Below, one piece after another: positions 10,604 to 21,850 of a stretch of 64,000 nucleotides of DNA; the first letter of the stretch is position 1; every line of letters begins with the position of its first letter. Source of the DNA: Valencia hispanica (lineage: Eukaryota; Chordata; Actinopteri; Cyprinodontiformes; Valenciidae); the NCBI GenBank assembly GCA_963556495.2, contig OY747705.1:33381798-33445797 (forward strand). Reading direction: 5' to 3'. Under the pieces are notes generated by a model. It made no database searches. It saw only the letters and a list, made by a program, of their open reading frames with translations, and was not told where the DNA came from. The position numbers were made by a program, and so were the translations under genes.

Positions 10604-12993
10604 ATTTTCCCCCACACAGTCTTAGTGCCTGATTCTGGATAGAGTTTAATTTTAAAAGAGGCGTTTTTGCTGCTGAATTGTATGCTACACACCCGTAATC
10701 TAACACTGATCTAATCAACCCAGTGTATATAGCCTTCAATGATTTCCTGTCTGCCCCCCATTCACTCCCAACTAAACATCTCATTATATTCAACACCTGT
10801 TTACTTTTATCCATTATACTCTGAATGTGTACACCCCATGTTATCCTTTCATCAAACCATAAACCTAGTAATTTAAATGTATTTACTCTTTCTAACACCT
10901 GACCATACAACTTAAGTTTAAGTTCCTCTCTAACTCTTTTCATTGTAAAGAACATTGTCTTAGTCTTTTCCACAGAGAACTTAAAACCCCATTTGTATGA
11001 CCATTCCTCCACTTTACCAATTGCTTCTTGTAGTTTCTTTACAATAAACTCTTCTTTTTTCCTCTCTTCCATATTGCCCCATCATCTGCAGAAAGTGAGA
11101 ACCCCATGCCATCTTTTATACCATTAAAAACATCATTTATCATTAAAGAAAATAATAATGGACTCACTATACTCCCTTGTCCATTGATTCCCATTTTCCT
11201 AATTTTAATTAGAAGCCGTTTTCTCCACATTGTATCATATGCTTTTTCTATATCGAAAAATACTGCCACCACACTCTGTTTATTTGTGCTCTCCTAACTT
11301 CATGTTCTAAACATAAAATAGAATCCATTGTATTCCTTCCTCTTCTAAAACCACTTTGATATTTAGATATATATCCTTTTTTTTCTATATAGTACATTAA
11401 TCTTTTATTTATCAAACACTCCATTATCTTACAAACATTAGATGTCAAAGCTATTGGTCTATAATTTCCTGGATTAGTATTCTCTTTTCCTGGTTTTCGT
11501 ATGGGTACTACCACTGCCTCCTTCCAGCTTCACAGCAGTTTCCCACCCTCCCAAACTCTATTATATAGCTCTAATAAAATTTCTTTAGCTTTATCACTAA
11601 TATGGTTAATCATGATATAACTAATTTGGTCTTTTCCTGGTGCTGATAATTTGGATTTTTGTAAAACTCGATTTAATTCTGTTTTTGAAAACAAAATATT
11701 TAACAAGTCATCATTATCTTCCACTTGTTGCAATAATTCTATATTTTCCATAAATGTATTTTCTCTTCCTCTTTGTCCTTCTTCACCAACATTATCTAAA
11801 CTATGAATTTTAACAAATTTCTTTGCTAATAAATTAGCTTTCTCCTCGTCTTTTATTGCTATTACCTCACCATCATTTAATATTGGATATCCATACTCTT
11901 TCCTTATACCATTTATTCTCTTAATCATTGACCAAACATTTTGTATTTTTGTCTCCCTCCCCACTGAATTACAAAACCCCCTCCAGTACTCCTTCTTTGC
12001 ATTTTTAACAGTTCTTCTTACCTCAGCCTGTCATTTTTTATACTCCATAAAATTCATAAAACTTTGATTCCTCTTTAAATTTTTAAAAGCTTTATTTTGA
12101 TCCTTAATCATTTTATCACAATCCTTTGTCCACCAAGGTACTATCTTCTTTTTCCTTTTACCTTCTTTCTTCTTTATTGCCTGGTTTGCTGCCTTCAAAA
12201 CTGCATTACAAACAGAAAAATATAATGCATCAACATCAACATTCATATCAATTTTTTCCATTTCCTGATCACAAATTAATTTAAAATTTTCCCAATCTGC
12301 TTTACTGAAACACCAATTTTGTACATTCCCTATATCATATTGCTCTATATTCAACTCTAGTTCGGTCATTATAGGATAATGGTCACTACCAATAGCTGTA
12401 TGTTTGATTACCTGCCATGAACAAAAACCTGCAAATGAATCTGACACTAATGTGAGGTCAATTACTGATTCTGTACCCGTTCTAACGTTTATTCTTGTAC
12501 CACTTCCATCATTCAGGCATACATAATTTTTTGTTTCCATCAGTTCCTCAATCATTGCCCCATTCCTATCATTACTATTCCCCCATAATGTACTATGTGC
12601 GTTAAAGTCGCCACACATAATTACTTTTCCCTCTAAATGTTTATCTATTTCTTCTATATTTAAGAGTCTATTGCCCGGGTTGTAGAAATTGATTACTTTG
12701 ATGCTGCCATTTCTTGACCAGATTTCAATTACAATGTATTCTAATTGCATTCCTATATTTACAACTCTATACTGAGTTCCTTGTTTTACTAATGTTATAC
12801 ATCCTCCTCCATTACCTTCTTTTCTATCTCTACGTAGATTATCATAACCTTTTATAACAAAATCTAAGTTAGGTTTAAGCCATGTCTCCTGAATACACAT
12901 TATTATTGGTTTTGTTTTGCATTTATTGATAAATCCCTTAAATTCCTGTCCGTTTGCAATTAAACGTCTGGCGTTCCATTGTAATATAATCAT
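10604..12993 (-). pseudogene. LINE ORF2: endonuclease plus reverse transcriptase, decayed
   Basis: Starts MIILQWNARRLIANGQEFKG at 12993, an APE-type endonuclease (CIQETWL, CGDFNAHSTLWG, SDHYPI motifs within the first 210 residues). Reverse transcriptase follows (NYRPIALTSNVCKIMECLI, FFDIEKAYDTMW, GSIVSPLLF, then SADDGAIW where FADD is usual). The role would be target-primed reverse transcription. Lesions: in-frame TGA at about 12029; in-frame TGA near 11530; one-base frameshift near 11275; deletion of some 35 residues before GSIVSPLLF near 11185; frameshift near 11065. The frame runs into the LTR at 10603 just after the LNSIQNQALRLC segment, so the C-terminal part is missing. Confidence 0.92.
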
Positions 12994-13102
12994 ATGATCC
13001 TGTCACCAGAACCTCCTCCTTTCCCTTCTTCCCCAAGTCTTTTATTAATTTGTTCCCATGAAATATCTTTAATGCCAAAAAATCTCTCTGCTCCTTTCAC
13101 AA

Positions 13103-14190
13103 TTATTTGTATTTTCTCTGTTTTGTGTTTTTCTCTTGATCTGTACAATTTATAACATAAGCCATAATCAAAATCATCTTTTCCACTGTTAGCCCTGTAT
13201 GAGTTTCTTGTGTTTGCACTAAATCTAATGTTGACTTAGGCTGACCCTTTCTTATCCCATCCTTTCCATTCTGCGCCCTTTTTAGAGCCTCTGCATAGCT
13301 GATGTTATGAACCAGTTTTATCTGTTCCACCTCCACTGCCTTCTTTCTGACTTCACAGCCCCCATAACTCACCCTGTGCCGCCCCCCACAGTTACAACAT
13401 TTGTCCTGCACATTTTCCCCACACTCCTCATATATGTGTTCACCTCCACACTTTGGGCACCTCTGTTTCCCTTTGCTAACTGCTGCAATATGTCCATATC
13501 TTTGGCATTTAAAGCATCTAATGGGTGGAGGGATATAGGCTCTAACAGGAAAGCTCATACACCCTACTCTAATTCTCTCTGGAAGGACATCCTCACGAAA
13601 CTCCAAAAGTATGGATTGACTTTCAACCGTCTCTCCATCTATTGTTTTTAATAATATTTTCACCCTGTTAACTTCGCCACCACGAATACTCAACTTGAGT
13701 TTTCCAGATCCTCCTCCACTGGTATACCAGTAATCACCCCCCGTGCCACTTTATCTTCTCCCAGTACCCTTTTCTCCCGCACTATCTTCTTACAGATACT
13801 TTCAATATTTAATACTTTCTTTTTCTGTTCTTCTGTCTTCACTTCTATCAGTAAGTTTCCATCCCTTAGAATTTTAGCCATTTGTACCTCTCCAAACTTT
13901 TTTTTCAACTCTCTTGATAGAGCTATTGGGCTTAACTGAACTTTCTCATCTTCCTTTCTGAACCTCACAATTATCTTAAATCCCTCTCTTACAATCTTTT
14001 TCCGGACAACATTTGTCCCCTCATCAGAGCTGATTTCCTCTAAACTCCTTTTACTGGTCTGTGATCCAAACAAACTTTCCCCATCTCTTCTGTCTCTCCC
14101 TCTACCTGATCTTCCCCTATTAGAAACCTGGGACCATTCACCCAAATCCATTTCATCCTCATCCTCTTCCTGAGACGCCATTCCAGCCAT
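13103..14190 (-). pseudogene. LINE ORF1: nucleic-acid-binding protein with zinc knuckles
   Basis: Starts MAGMASQEEDEDEMDLGEWS at 14190, acidic then basic, followed by an RRM-like region (GFKIIVRFRKEDEKVQLSPI). The second half carries three cysteine-rich knuckles: CFKCQRYGHIAAVSKGKQRC, CPKCGGEHIYEEC and CCNCGGRHRVSYGGC. ORF1 proteins of I-clade LINEs coat the RNA. One missing A in the run near 13698 shifts the frame between EDLE and the following SIRGGEVNRVKI, splitting the ORF; otherwise it is open. It lies upstream of ORF2, which starts at 12993. Confidence 0.9.
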
Positions 14191-14699
14191 TCACACACCA
14201 GTTTATGCCAAACCTCCAAAGTCCGTAATCCAAAATCCGTCGTCAAAATCCAGACACAAATCGTAATCTTTAAATTTCGTTTCACTCCTCTCTCGGTTGC
14301 TCGTCCTTCGTCCTCCCACAATCCAATCCTTCTTCTACTTCCCGGGACCTCACCTCTGAGGCCGTCACAGGGCAGCTGTATTTGTACTGAAATTAGATTA
14401 CACATAGGTGCACTCTATTTAGTCATTAGCACTCATCAGACAATGTCTATGGGCAACTGACTCAGACCAAAGGGGGCTGAATAATTACGCACACCCCACT
14501 TTTCAGTTATTTATTTGTAAAAAATGTTTGGAATCATGTATGATTTTTTTTTCCACTTCTCACGTGTACACCACTTTGTATTGGTCTTTCACGTAGAATT
14601 CCAATAAAATTGATTCATGTTTGTGGCTGTAATGTGACAAAATGTGGAAAAGTTCAAGGGGGCCGAATACTTTTGCAAGCCACTGTATGTTAAAACAAT

Positions 14700-15482
14700 T
14701 ATGCAAACGTATAAAAACCATGGGAACTAAAACCAAAATCTAGTATAGATGCTGGCTAAAGCTGTCAAGAAAGTATCATTAGCCACAGTAAAAAATAGTT
14801 TTGTATTGACATGGACTGGAAAGCCCCTCAGAGAGGAAGAAATTATACCCCACAGGCAATATAAAAACCTTTTTACAGTTTGTAAATATACTTGGGGGCA
14901 ATGACCTTATTTAGTGCAGAAATGTGCTTTAGTCTGATGTAACGGAAATTGATGTGTTTGGTTATAATGACCATATATTTGGAGGAAAAGAGGGAAGTTT
15001 TCAAGGCTCAGGTCACTATCCCAACTATGATGTATGAGGTTGGGAGCATTATGTTATGTGGATATTTTACTGCAGGAGGGATTGATGCAGTTCACAAAAT
15101 AATTACATCACAGGGAAAGAATATTCTGTGGAAATACTGAAGGAACATCTCAAGATATGAGCCATCAAGATAAGTTAAAGCTTGGGAACAAATTGATTTT
15201 TCAAATGAACAATGACCCTAGGCATACAGCCAAATTAGGTACAAAGTGGGATAAGAACAACAAAATCAATGTTTTGGAGATGCCAGGGCAGAACTGGAAC
15301 AGTTTAAACTAAGCAGCCTATAAACCTGAGTCAATGACACCAGTTCTGTCGGGGGGGAATGGGCCAGAATCCCAGCAAACTATTGTGAGACGCTTTTGGA
15401 AGGAAGGATACCCAAAACGCTAAGTCATACAGTTTAAAGGCAATTCTACCAAATAATGAAATGCATGTAAACTTCTGACTTT
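14700..15482 (+). pseudogene. Degenerate Tc1-like transposase relic
   Basis: Decayed but ordered matches to a Tc1 transposase read on the plus strand: YEVGSIMLCGYFTAGGIDAV at about 15028-15087 (usual GGGSIMLWGCF region), then in another frame QMNNDPRHTAK near 15203-15235 (second catalytic D region). The 3' end is GCATGTAAACTTCTGACTTTT near 15462-15482. Several stops and shifts break it. The N-terminal half is hard to follow. It is clearly older than the other Tc1 copies and belongs to a different subfamily from its neighbour. Confidence 0.8.
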
Positions 15483-15489
15483 TAAGAAA

Positions 15490-16595
15490 GTTCAAAAATA
15501 TATTTAAAAACTCTTATTATTCTGGCATATACTTAAAAAAAAAAATCTAATGTAATCCTAAATTAACTAAAACAGATAAAACTTTAGTCTGACCGAATGA
15601 CACACAGTGTAAATAAAAAGTTAATGTGTCTTTTTATACATTTAATGTAAATCTCTAGTTTCAGTTGTAGGGTCAAAAAAGAGGCAGTTTATGCCTTTAC
15701 GACAAAAACCCTTAGCCAGAGTCTGGCTGACCCTCATTCCTCTTGTGTACCTTCAACCTCCCTCCTCAAAGGCACCATCTGCCCTCGGACCCCACTGCAG
15801 CAGCTCACAATATGGATCTCCACTCATGCAGAAACAGTCATGGTATGAGCCAGTGAAAGTCTGCTGGGGTTCACGTTTATTCGCTGTCTGTTTCGCTGCA
15901 GTCCATCAGCAGTCAGCTCCAAAAGATGCATACAGGTGACCTGTTCTGTTTCTTCCCTGTGTCATCTGCCTTTTGTCTTCTTTCTCTGTCATTTTAAAAC
16001 TTTACATTCATGTTGTAGCTCATAGCTGCAGCTGAAAGCAAACTGACATGACTCCATAATTCAACCCAACTTGTCAGTGTTGATGATCCTGCTGGCATTT
16101 CCAACAGGTCTCCAGGTCTAAGCTGTACCTTTTTAATATCACAGAAAGTTTACAATCCAACAACAATCAATTTGTTGGCGTTTAACATTACACATCATTG
16201 TTTCAAAATGTGGGGCTCCCATTGTCAAATTCTATGAAATTTCACCTTTGTTTCACAAATGTCAATGTTTTTGCAGCTCTTTTGAAAGTGTAACAAGGTT
16301 AAAGTCATGTTGAAAAATATCGTCAAACATCATGCATAAAGACAATAGCTGAAATGTGAACCCCGAAACTCAAATGTTATTTTGTGTAAATGTCAATGGA
16401 GAATATAATAACTGACTGGAATTTATTAACATTTAATATATATCTTTTTTAAAATAAATTCTATGATCAGACTGTCTACTGAAAGGTTTAATTCTGAACT
16501 ATGATCTGCTGACAATTCATCTAATCCAATATGACAGGAACTATGATGAACATTGATTTTATACATTAAAGCAAGCTTAATGTCGCAATAGGACC
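15490..16595. other. No gene seen
   Basis: No recognisable repeat or gene. ORFs are short and without family resemblance. Confidence 0.5.
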
Positions 16596-16599
16596 TCAA

Positions 16600-18290
16600 A
16601 AAACTCATGCGTTATCTTTAGTCGGATTGATTACTGCTATAGTGTTCCCACAGGCCTGCCTAAAAGTCAGTCAGACAGCTGATCCAGAACGCTGCTGGTT
16701 AGATTCTCACTAGAACTGAGAAAGTAGAGCACATCCCCCAGTTCCAAAGTCCTTACACCGACTCCCCAGAGAATAGACTTCAAAATACTGTAATTTTGGG
16801 ACTGTTGAGCGCACCTGAAGAAGCACCAGCTATATTTGAATATAAAATAAATTGTGTACATATATAGGCCGCACCTGAATACAAGCCGCATGTTTTCATG
16901 TTGTCACATGAGATATTTACACAAAAAGATTTTTTTTTGTTCCCTTTGCCAAGGGGTAAATTTTTTATGGCCATCAGTCTGTCTGTTTGTCTGTCTGTTG
17001 CCAACATAACTCAAAAAGGTACGGACGGATTTCAATGTAATTTTCAGGAAATGTCCGCAATGGGACCAGGAACAACTGATAAAATTTTGGGGTTGATCCG
17101 ACATGAAGCGCATAACCACCTACTGACCAGCGGTGCTAACCTCTACTCCTCTCTCATGTCAGAGCTCACAAGCGGCTCCCCCGTGGAGGCGGCCAGAATC
17201 TCCACTTGCGGCTGGAAGAGCGCAGTCGCAGCTCAAAGACAGCTGTGCGTCTCATTAAGAGAGATTTCTTTGGAAAAGTACAGAAAGTTAGAAATATAGA
17301 TAGCATCATGGTGATGGGGGAGGGGGTTCGGTGAGTGGTGGAGGTCTGCGCTCTCTTTGCTTTTTATAAACTCTGCCTGAAAATCAGCAGTACAGCATCA
17401 ACATACCAACATGACAGTAACATGCCTGTTTGAAAATGAAACATACTTTTGCCTACCAGAAAAGTCATTGGTCGCTATCTTCCTCTTCCTCATTAAAGCC
17501 ACTGAAGTAGTTTTCTTCAGTGTCTTCATGTCCTCTGAAAACTTCTTTGATGGGCAGCTCGATTCCCTTTAACTTAAAATTGTGTCTTCTTTGTGTGTGT
17601 GCATGAAAACTACCGGTAGTGTCTTCTTTGGGGCATAATTTTCCCCCACATGCCTGTCTTACTTTTACGCTTCTTGCTGTAGTGCCCAACGGAGACCGTT
17701 ATCCAGTAAAGAAAAGTCTATAAATTTGCCGCATCGGTATATAGGATGCAGGGTCCAAATCTTGTGAAAAAAGTTGTAGCTTATATAGTCCGAAAATTAT
17801 ACTTTTCCTAGTTTATAAATCATTGAATGACTTAGCGCCACAGTATGTTGAAGATCCATTGCCATTGTATTAAACCACTAGGCTACTCAGGTCCTCTAGT
17901 CCACTCAGCATCCTTAGAATCAGAACCAAATATGGAGAAGCAGCTTTCAGTTTTTATGTGCCTCTAATCTGGAACAAACTTTCAGACCACTGCAAAGCTG
18001 ATGAAACACTGAGTTCCTTTAAATCAAGGCTAAAAACCCATCTGTTTCGAGCTGCCTTTGAATAATTGATTAATAAAAGTCAAATGTCATAACTGTAGTG
18101 GGTTTCTGATGTTGTGTTTTCTGTTCTTATTGTTGTTTTATTGCTACTTTTATTTGATTTCCTATTCACCCAAAGCACCTTAAATTGCTTGTTGCTGAAT
18201 GTGTGCTACACAAATACATTTGCCTTCAATTGCCTTGCCTATTTATTGATTCATCCAAATTTCTCTAATTCAAGCGGTTTACTTCCAATT
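16600..18290 (+). mobile_element. L2/Rex1-like LINE 3' fragment, split by a MITE
   Basis: The left part (16600-16786) encodes a broken SRIDYC...TGLPKS... segment up to the NRLQ position. The right part resumes at about 17815 with VYKSLNDLAPQYVEDPLPLY and continues to AAFSFYVPLIWNKLSDHCKA and SFKSRLKTHLFRAAFE. These are the conserved C-terminal motifs of L2/CR1-group reverse transcriptase ORFs. The 3' untranslated end has a CACAAATACATTTGCCTTCA tail near 18215. The intervening 1 kb is a MITE. Only the ORF2 C-terminus is present, as usual for 5'-truncated copies. Confidence 0.8.
16787..17803. mobile_element. MITE inserted in the LINE
   Basis: The left end (TACTGTAATTTTGGGACTG) and the inverted right end (TATAGTCCGAAAATTATACT) form imperfect TIRs. 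The LINE reading frame is continuous across them once the segment is removed. The inner TIR regions also pair loosely (GCCGCACCTGAATACAAGCC against the GCCGCATCGGTATATAGG part). There is no transposase. A SINE-like or unrelated block lies inside near 16930-17110. The target duplication is unclear, so the superfamily is not assigned. Confidence 0.65.
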
Positions 18291-18317
18291 AATTAAATTC
18301 CATGTTAATTTAAAAAA

Positions 18318-18705
18318 ATTAATTTGCAACTTGCAAAAATATTCACGCCTTTTGAACTTTTTCCAAATTTGGTGATGCCACAAGCACAAACTTAATTGTA
18401 CATAGTTATAAAGAAAGCTGTTCCACGTTATCCAAAACTATTACACACAAAAATCAAAAAAGTGTGGTCTATTTTGTTCTGACACCCCTATGTAACATCC
18501 AGTGTTAGTTAAAATCCCTGATGGGCAGATTTCAAGTCTTGCCCCATGACAAATAGTGGCAAACTACAGTTAACAAATGTTCTCCATTCAATCTGACTGA
18601 GATTGAGCAGTTTTGCAGAGAAGCATCAATTCATTGAACTTTGTGGTTGTAATGAGACGAGATGTGAAAAAGTTAAAAAGGTATAAACACTTTTATAATA
18701 CCCTC
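18318..18705 (+). mobile_element. Tc1-like deletion relic
   Basis: The ends resemble Tc1 TIRs: ACTTGCAAAAATATTCACGC near 18329 and GTGAAAAAGTTAAAAAGGTA near 18664, in inverted orientation. The middle keeps ATCTGACTGAGATTGAGCAG, matching the NLTELE-coding stretch near the C-terminus of the transposase at 35952-36971. Most of the element is deleted. An old non-autonomous copy. Confidence 0.7.
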
Positions 18706-18709
18706 TTTT

Positions 18710-20980
18710 TAATAAAGTCTAAAATTATTTCAGGATGTTAAGGTTTCATGAAGGATAACGAAGGTTCCCAAAGTTAAACAACAGAAAGCTTCAGGAGGAA
18801 TCCATTTCCTCCCCGTCTATCTAACACTGCTGTGGGTTTGTTCTGTCAACTTGCCAGTCAAAACTCACCTCCAATGCTCAGTCCAGCCTCAGCAGATTTC
18901 TTTAAGTCCTCAGGGTCAATTTGTCAGATGTTTTTGAGATTTTTGACCAAGCAAAAATGACGGAAAAAAATCTAAGAATCCACACTCAACCACAGGAAGC
19001 AGCATATTATTAATGAAACACTATTCATGTTGGTAATAGACTACTGATAATATAAACTGTTTATCTTTGCTGGAAGTGGAGACTTGCTGCTGCTTTGCTG
19101 TCCACAGCACACCTGCTGATTCAGACAACAGTCTTCCTTGCGGGTCTTGTCTACTTCCTTTGCTTGGGCTAATGTCTGCCAAGGAAACTTACGTTTCACA
19201 TGAAAAGGCCAGCAGAGACTGGCTTTGTAGCATGTAACTTTGGTGTTTTTATTGCAACATATAGAAAGTATGACAGTGGTTTAGATTTAAATGTTGATAC
19301 GTTGCAACCTACTTTTGTTTTTAATCTTTTACAGATGTTAAACTAGAAGTTCTGAAAGCTATTAATTTTATTGTGACAAATTCCCACAAAAATGACAACT
19401 TTTGTAAAACTTCTGTTGCAAAGTAACCTAGAGTCTTTCTTGTGAAATACAAATGTCTTTGCCTAACGCCTTTTTATACTGAGAGCATGTCCAACTGGAA
19501 TGCTTTGCAGCTGGATTTAGACGGCTTTTTTTTCCTGTTTTATTTCAAATATAAAAAGGTTCTCTTTTATTGCTGTGTTACTTATTCCATACATCAACTG
19601 TACAACATATACCAAAATAGCTACTGTATTCCTGAGCATTTCAACTATTAGCAAGAAAATCTGAAGCACTAACTGAAATTTGATAAGGAGAAAAATTCAT
19701 TAAAACCATTGAAAGCTCTTGCAGCGCACTAGGAAAGATGGCTCTCCATAACATTTAACAATCAACCACTCATTTTGAAGAAATTTGATCTAGTTCCTCA
19801 CCACTGTTGAATAGGCTCCTTCATTACACATGCCATGTTTTTGTCCTATTTTACTACATTTAGCCTGTTTTTGTATAATTATAGACAAAGAACTGGCATT
19901 ACAATAATTTTCTCTACTTGGAGAAACCCGAATTTGTCTTTGATTGTGCTATTTTGTGAAAACACAACTCTTAGTTCCTGTTTTTGATATAAATGTCATA
20001 CAGCTATCCTGCTTCTCTGCTGCTTAAATAGTCTGGTTGTAATTATTGTCTCCATGAATCCCTTACTGATTTCTGTGTAACACATTTTAGCCTCATGGTA
20101 TGATTTATGGTGGACACATTAGCAGAGTTGCTGTGAATCTACTTAGTCCCTGTTCTGTTCATTTTTTTTTTTGTTACCTGAAAAATAGTCACGAGCAACA
20201 CAAAAATGTTTATTACTTTTGTACTGGTTTGAAACAATTTATGATTTGCTTTGCTGGTTGATGGTAGATGTCATTTTTCTTGGGAGAGAACATCCACATT
20301 TCTTTTATCTATCTCCACACAAGTAGGATTACTTCCCTTTTTTTCAAAACAGAAAGAAGAAACTTCAAGAAGAAAGTCACCTTTAAAGTAGGGAAACCTT
20401 CCAGAAGCATTATCACAACCATCACCCAACCCCTGCAATCTCTCCGAACTAAAGGATATGACTCACAATTAGGAGTACTAGGGAGAATACACTGGTCTGA
20501 GTTGGTAAGCTAAGCTTCCTGTCTTATCAGTTCTTGTCAGATAAATACTGCTGCCATGAACTGCTTCTTATACATGGACAATACTCTCTAATGAGGGAGC
20601 AGCAGAAAGCCCCTGGCATGAATTCATTAAGACTTTCACACATTATCACGTCGCTTTTGCTGTGTGTCTTGAACGTTAATTTGCTGTAACAAGCATCAGG
20701 ACGGCCTATCTCCATGGAACAGGTGGGAAGCACAGCAGCCTCTCACAGCTCCAACGTTAGAGGTGCACGCAGAGGAAATGGCTAATCGATTGGACAGACT
20801 GGATTTGGTGGGGCGAATGAGTTTCAGAGTGAGGCCAAAAAGAAAATCTGTGTTAGGGTGTGTGTCTGTAGGAGTGTAATGAAGGGATCTTCATTACAGG
20901 GGTTTTCTATTGTTTGTACAGCACTTTAAATAAATACTTTGCACTCTAGAGAAGGCACTTCAGCACTTTATGTAGCACTG
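18710..20980. other. No gene seen
   Basis: About 2.3 kb without recognisable genes or repeats. The ORF at 20268-20513 has no family resemblance. Confidence 0.45.
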
Positions 20981-21850
20981 CACTTTAAGCATGGATTTGC
21001 ACATCAGGAACATTTGCACATGAGAAGTTTTGACTGTTTGTTGGGTCTTTGTTGGGTATTTTGAGGTTGTGGTGTGTGGCCTTTTGTTCCGGGTCCTCCG
21101 CGGCTGCTCCTCGTTTGGAGTTGTGGTGGTTGCCTGTGAGGACAGAAGATTGATAATGGGAAAAGGTCTACTCATGAGTTCAACTAAGCAAATGCAGTGT
21201 AAAATCTAATTTATGAAAGGGGTGCGGATGGGTTGCTGAAGTGTTTTCTCACCTTTTTTTTTTTCTTTTGTCCTCTCCGGGGTGTTTGGGTAAATGTTTC
21301 CACGGGGTTCCAGACACTCTTTAAATGTTCCGGGAGAGGCCATGGGAGAAGAGAGGGTGGGGTGTTTTGTATATAGGGTTTTCTGTTGGGTGCTGTTGTA
21401 TGATGCTTAAGTGTTATGTTAAAATTTAAAATCTTTATAAAAAGAAAAAACCTTGTGAAATGTGTTTTATATTTAAAATGGTTTGGAAGCAGTTTTGTAT
21501 TGTAAATGGAAGAAGTATTTTGTTAAACTTCCCTGTGGGTGGAAAATGGGTTAGTCCAGTTAACAGCTGAAACTATTTAAGGCTGCAGAATTTCATTGGG
21601 GGAGAGTTCTTTTTTCATGTGCTGTAACATGGACAACATGCTGGAATAAACTGTTGCTGCTGCCACCATATGCTGCCTCCATCATCTTCTTCACTGTACA
21701 TCCAGCTGCCAAAGGCTGCCTGATGACAAGGAGGAAAAGGGGGTTGCTGTCTGATTCCACTGGGAAACTCAGAGCTTGTATTGTAAAAACAGCTTCAGTT
21801 CAGGTGCAAACTGCATTTGGTGTTAGAATTAAAAATAAATATGTTGCATA
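20981..21850 (+). repeat. Possible LTR-like repeat
   Basis: The block has promoter-like and 3'-processing-like spacing: CTATTTAAGGCTGCAG at about 21574, then GGAATAAACTG at about 21642 followed by GCTGCTGCC. This arrangement is seen in retroelement LTRs. No TG...CA boundary, target duplication or second copy was found, so this is only a suggestion. Confidence 0.25.

Larger units (their letters stand above)
9329..14351 (-). mobile_element. I-clade LINE (Nimb-like), near full length but dead
   Basis: The element reads right to left with its 5' end at 14351 and its 3' (GAA)n tail at 9329. A perfect 12-bp target duplication ACCTCTGAGGCC flanks it (9317-9328 and 14352-14363); the uninterrupted Tc1 has this region once. 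It holds a 5' leader, ORF1 with CCHC zinc knuckles, and ORF2 with endonuclease and reverse transcriptase. The 3' part of ORF2 is lost where an LTR fragment and a Tc1 end now sit (9603-10603). The I clade is inferred from the zinc-knuckle ORF1, the ORF2 order and the GAA tail. Confidence 0.9.
6994..14685 (-). mobile_element. Tc1-like transposon hosting three nested insertions
   Basis: The outer ends of one Tc1 copy lie 7.7 kb apart: CAGTGTCTTGCAAAAGTATT at 6994 and CTTTTGCAAGCCACTG ending at 14685. They match the two ends of the intact element at 35582-37188. A TA follows the right end; the left flank has TT where TA is expected. Between them the Tc1 sequence runs in order but is interrupted by a solo LTR (7858-8412), a MITE (8607-9309) and a LINE (9329-14351). 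Each gap closes against the intact copy when the insertion and its target duplication are removed. The Tc1 must be older than all three. Confidence 0.92.

Noticed and set aside
13307..13651. Plus-strand 114-aa ORF
   Set aside because: Antisense shadow of the zinc-knuckle region of LINE ORF1.
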